Part shown: positions 62,759 through 64,000 of the stretch, in pieces
Layout: each line of letters starts with the position of its first letter
Numbering within the stretch: the stretch's first letter is position 1
Assembly: GCA_963798655.1 (NCBI GenBank)
Contig: CAWCUH010000016.1
Span: 1 to 64,000 of the forward strand
Source of the DNA: CAVSMC01 sp963798655
GTDB lineage: Bacteria > Pseudomonadota > Gammaproteobacteria > Burkholderiales > Casimicrobiaceae
Length of the DNA: 64,000 nt
Direction of reading: 5' to 3'
Program-made: the position numbers and the translations under genes
Notes under the pieces: model-generated
What the model was told of the DNA's origin: nothing
Database searches by the model: none
What the model saw: only the letters and a program-made list of their open reading frames with translations

Positions 62759-63657
62759 CACCTCGGCCAACCGCGGCAACCGATTCCGAGAGCGTCGCGC
62801 GAAGTCGCGGCAACGCGCCTGCGGATGCGTCGAGTGGCGCGCTCGCGCAGCCTCATGGATCGGCGCGCCCCGACACGAGCGTCGCGGAGCAAGGCGGAGA
62901 GCTCGCGATCGAGCGCGTGAGCCACGAGTACGTGGTGGCGGGACGTCGAACGTGCGTGCTCGACAACGTGTCGTTCTCGATCCCGGCCGGCCACGTCGCG
63001 TGCGTCGTCGGGCCGTCCGGATGCGGCAAGACGACGTTGCTCGGTCTCGCCGCCGGATTGCTGGCGCCTTCGGCCGGCAAGCTGATCTGGGACGGCGCGC
63101 CGGTGCGGCTCGGTCCCAATCAGCACATCGGCATGGCGTTCCAGCAGCCGGGACTGTTTCCATGGTTGACGGTGCGCCACAACGTCGCAATCGGCTTGCG
63201 CACGCGCGGTCACAGCCGCCGCGACGCGCAGCGCATTGCCGACGAGTTCCTGGCGACGGTCGGACTGACAGACTTCCGGGATGCCTATCCCAGCCAGTTG
63301 TCGGGCGGCATGGCTCAGCGCGTCGGCATCGCGCGTGCGTTGGCGCTGCGCCCACGGCTGCTGTTGCTCGATGAGCCGTTCGCTGCGGTGGACGCCTTCA
63401 CGCGCCTCAAGCTCCAGCAGGAGCTGCTTGCGCTGCTCGAGCGCTATCGACCTACCGTGATGTTCGTCACGCACGACGTCGCCGAGGCAATCGCGCTGGG
63501 CGACTTCATTATTGTCATGAGCGAGCGTCCGGCGACGATCCGCCGCATCATCGCGGTGGGCGCCGAGGAGCGCAATCGCACGAGCGTCGCCTTCGCTCGC
63601 AGGCTCGCCGACATCCTCGAGTCCCTCGGCGTTGCGGCGGACGTCGCCCGGCCGTGA
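62755..63657 (+). CDS. ABC importer ATPase, SsuB/TauB type, with long N-terminal tail
   Basis: ATP-binding subunit of 300 residues. The ABC core begins around residue 50 (LAIERVSHEYVVAGRRTCVL) after a Ser/Ala/Arg-rich tail. Walker A is GPSGCGKTT, Q-loop AFQQPGLFPWLTV, signature LSGGMAQR, Walker B LLLLDEPFAAVDAF, switch FVTHDVAEAI. It is the last importer gene; the SorC-type regulator begins 31 bp downstream on the same strand. Confidence 0.91.
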   Translation: MTPRPTAATDSESVARSRGNAPADASSGALAQPHGSARPDTSVAEQGGELAIERVSHEYVVAGRRTCVLDNVSFSIPAGHVACVVGPSGCGKTTLLGLAAGLLAPSAGKLIWDGAPVRLGPNQHIGMAFQQPGLFPWLTVRHNVAIGLRTRGHSRRDAQRIADEFLATVGLTDFRDAYPSQLSGGMAQRVGIARALALRPRLLLLDEPFAAVDAFTRLKLQQELLALLERYRPTVMFVTHDVAEAIALGDFIIVMSERPATIRRIIAVGAEERNRTSVAFARRLADILESLGVAADVARP

Positions 63658-63688
63658 CGAACATCGCGACCGGGTCGAGGGCGCGCCA

Positions 63689-64000
63689 ATGACGACCGGC
63701 ACGATGCACGACGACCAGACCGAGGTTCGGGCCGCGTGGCTGTATTTCATGGAGGGGCTCACGCAGGCGGAAATCGCGCGCCGGCTCGGCACGACGCGCT
63801 TGCGCATCAACCGGCTGCTCGGCGAGGCGCGCCGCAACGGCCTCGTCGGCATCACGCTCAACTCGCAGCTCGCGAGCTGCGTTGCCCTCGAGCAGGAGAT
63901 CGTCCGCGATTTCGGGCTCAAGGCGGCGGTCATCGTGCCCACGCCGACGGACGAAGAACAGATCCCCGGCATCCTCGGCCGCGCGGCGGCCCAGTTCGTC
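63689..64000 (+). CDS. SorC/DeoR-type sugar-binding transcriptional regulator (C-terminus beyond window edge)
   Basis: The first 104 codons are visible and open to the edge. They contain the SorC-family helix-turn-helix AWLYFMEGLTQAEIARRLGT and TRLRINRLLGEARRNGLVGI, then the beginning of the phosphosugar-binding domain (LEQEIVRDFGLKAAVIVPTP). Full family members have about 315-340 residues. Its place after the sulfatase/importer operon and the presence of a sugar kinase gene suggest control by a phosphorylated sugar. The palindrome at 58486-58517 is a candidate target. The start could also be the ATG five codons later. Confidence 0.85.
   Translation, partial: MTTGTMHDDQTEVRAAWLYFMEGLTQAEIARRLGTTRLRINRLLGEARRNGLVGITLNSQLASCVALEQEIVRDFGLKAAVIVPTPTDEEQIPGILGRAAAQFV

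Overview
The window is a GC-rich, densely coding bacterial chromosome segment with no rRNA, tRNA or CRISPR. The gene families (RND pump, GntR/IclR/LysR/MarR regulators, two Liv-type importers, NitT/TauT importers, CoA-dependent side-chain enzymes) and a GC-rich tandem repeat of a type I associate with Burkholderiales suggest a soil or environmental betaproteobacterium. This placement is inference; no marker gene is present.

Layout. 1-4217 (minus): RND efflux pump, cut by the left edge, with its adaptor. 4665-8168: a VTT membrane domain fused to a mercuric-reductase-like flavoprotein, followed by two overlapping glycosyltransferase-like genes of the 'arsenosugar' TIGR04283/TIGR04282 type. 8331-10567: cysteine synthase and an aminotransferase. 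10642-17838: a LacI regulator divergent from a sulfatase-like hydrolase and a MalEFGK-type importer. 18035-19206: a Xre-RES toxin-antitoxin pair. 19395-30130: 3-oxo-tetronate kinase and decarboxylase, an ABM protein, a lactonase-like amidohydrolase, a second sugar importer, RraA-like, hydroxyacid dehydrogenase and Gfo/Idh/MocA genes, and a GntR/FCD regulator. 30298-38710: a NitT/TauT-type importer split by an IS5-family element, then MaoC, enoyl-CoA hydratase, CoA-transferase, shikimate-dehydrogenase-like and IclR genes; two of these carry single-base frameshifts. 38665-44096 (minus): a sulfatase with an FbpABC-type importer, divergent from a LysR regulator. 45391-56041: two complete Liv-type importers on either side of a MarR regulator. 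56337-64000: a DUF1428 protein, a sugar kinase of the xylulokinase family, and a sulfatase with a taurine/sulfonate-type importer and a SorC-type regulator that runs off the right edge.

The main theme is solute capture. Seven ABC importers of four architectures are each paired with catabolic enzymes and a local regulator. Three of them sit beside a different sulfatase-superfamily hydrolase, and none of those hydrolases has a signal peptide. This suggests that intact sulfate esters (or related phospho/phosphono esters) are imported and cleaved in the cytoplasm. The window also shows readable regulation: LacI, GntR, LysR and MarR operator-like palindromes lie at the expected promoters, and one MarR-associated motif is shared by both Liv operons.

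Three genes (34419-35232, 36913-37735, 49483-50205) contain apparent indels. The first two lie in the operon interrupted by the IS element, so decay is possible, but the third is in an intact operon, so assembly error must also be considered.
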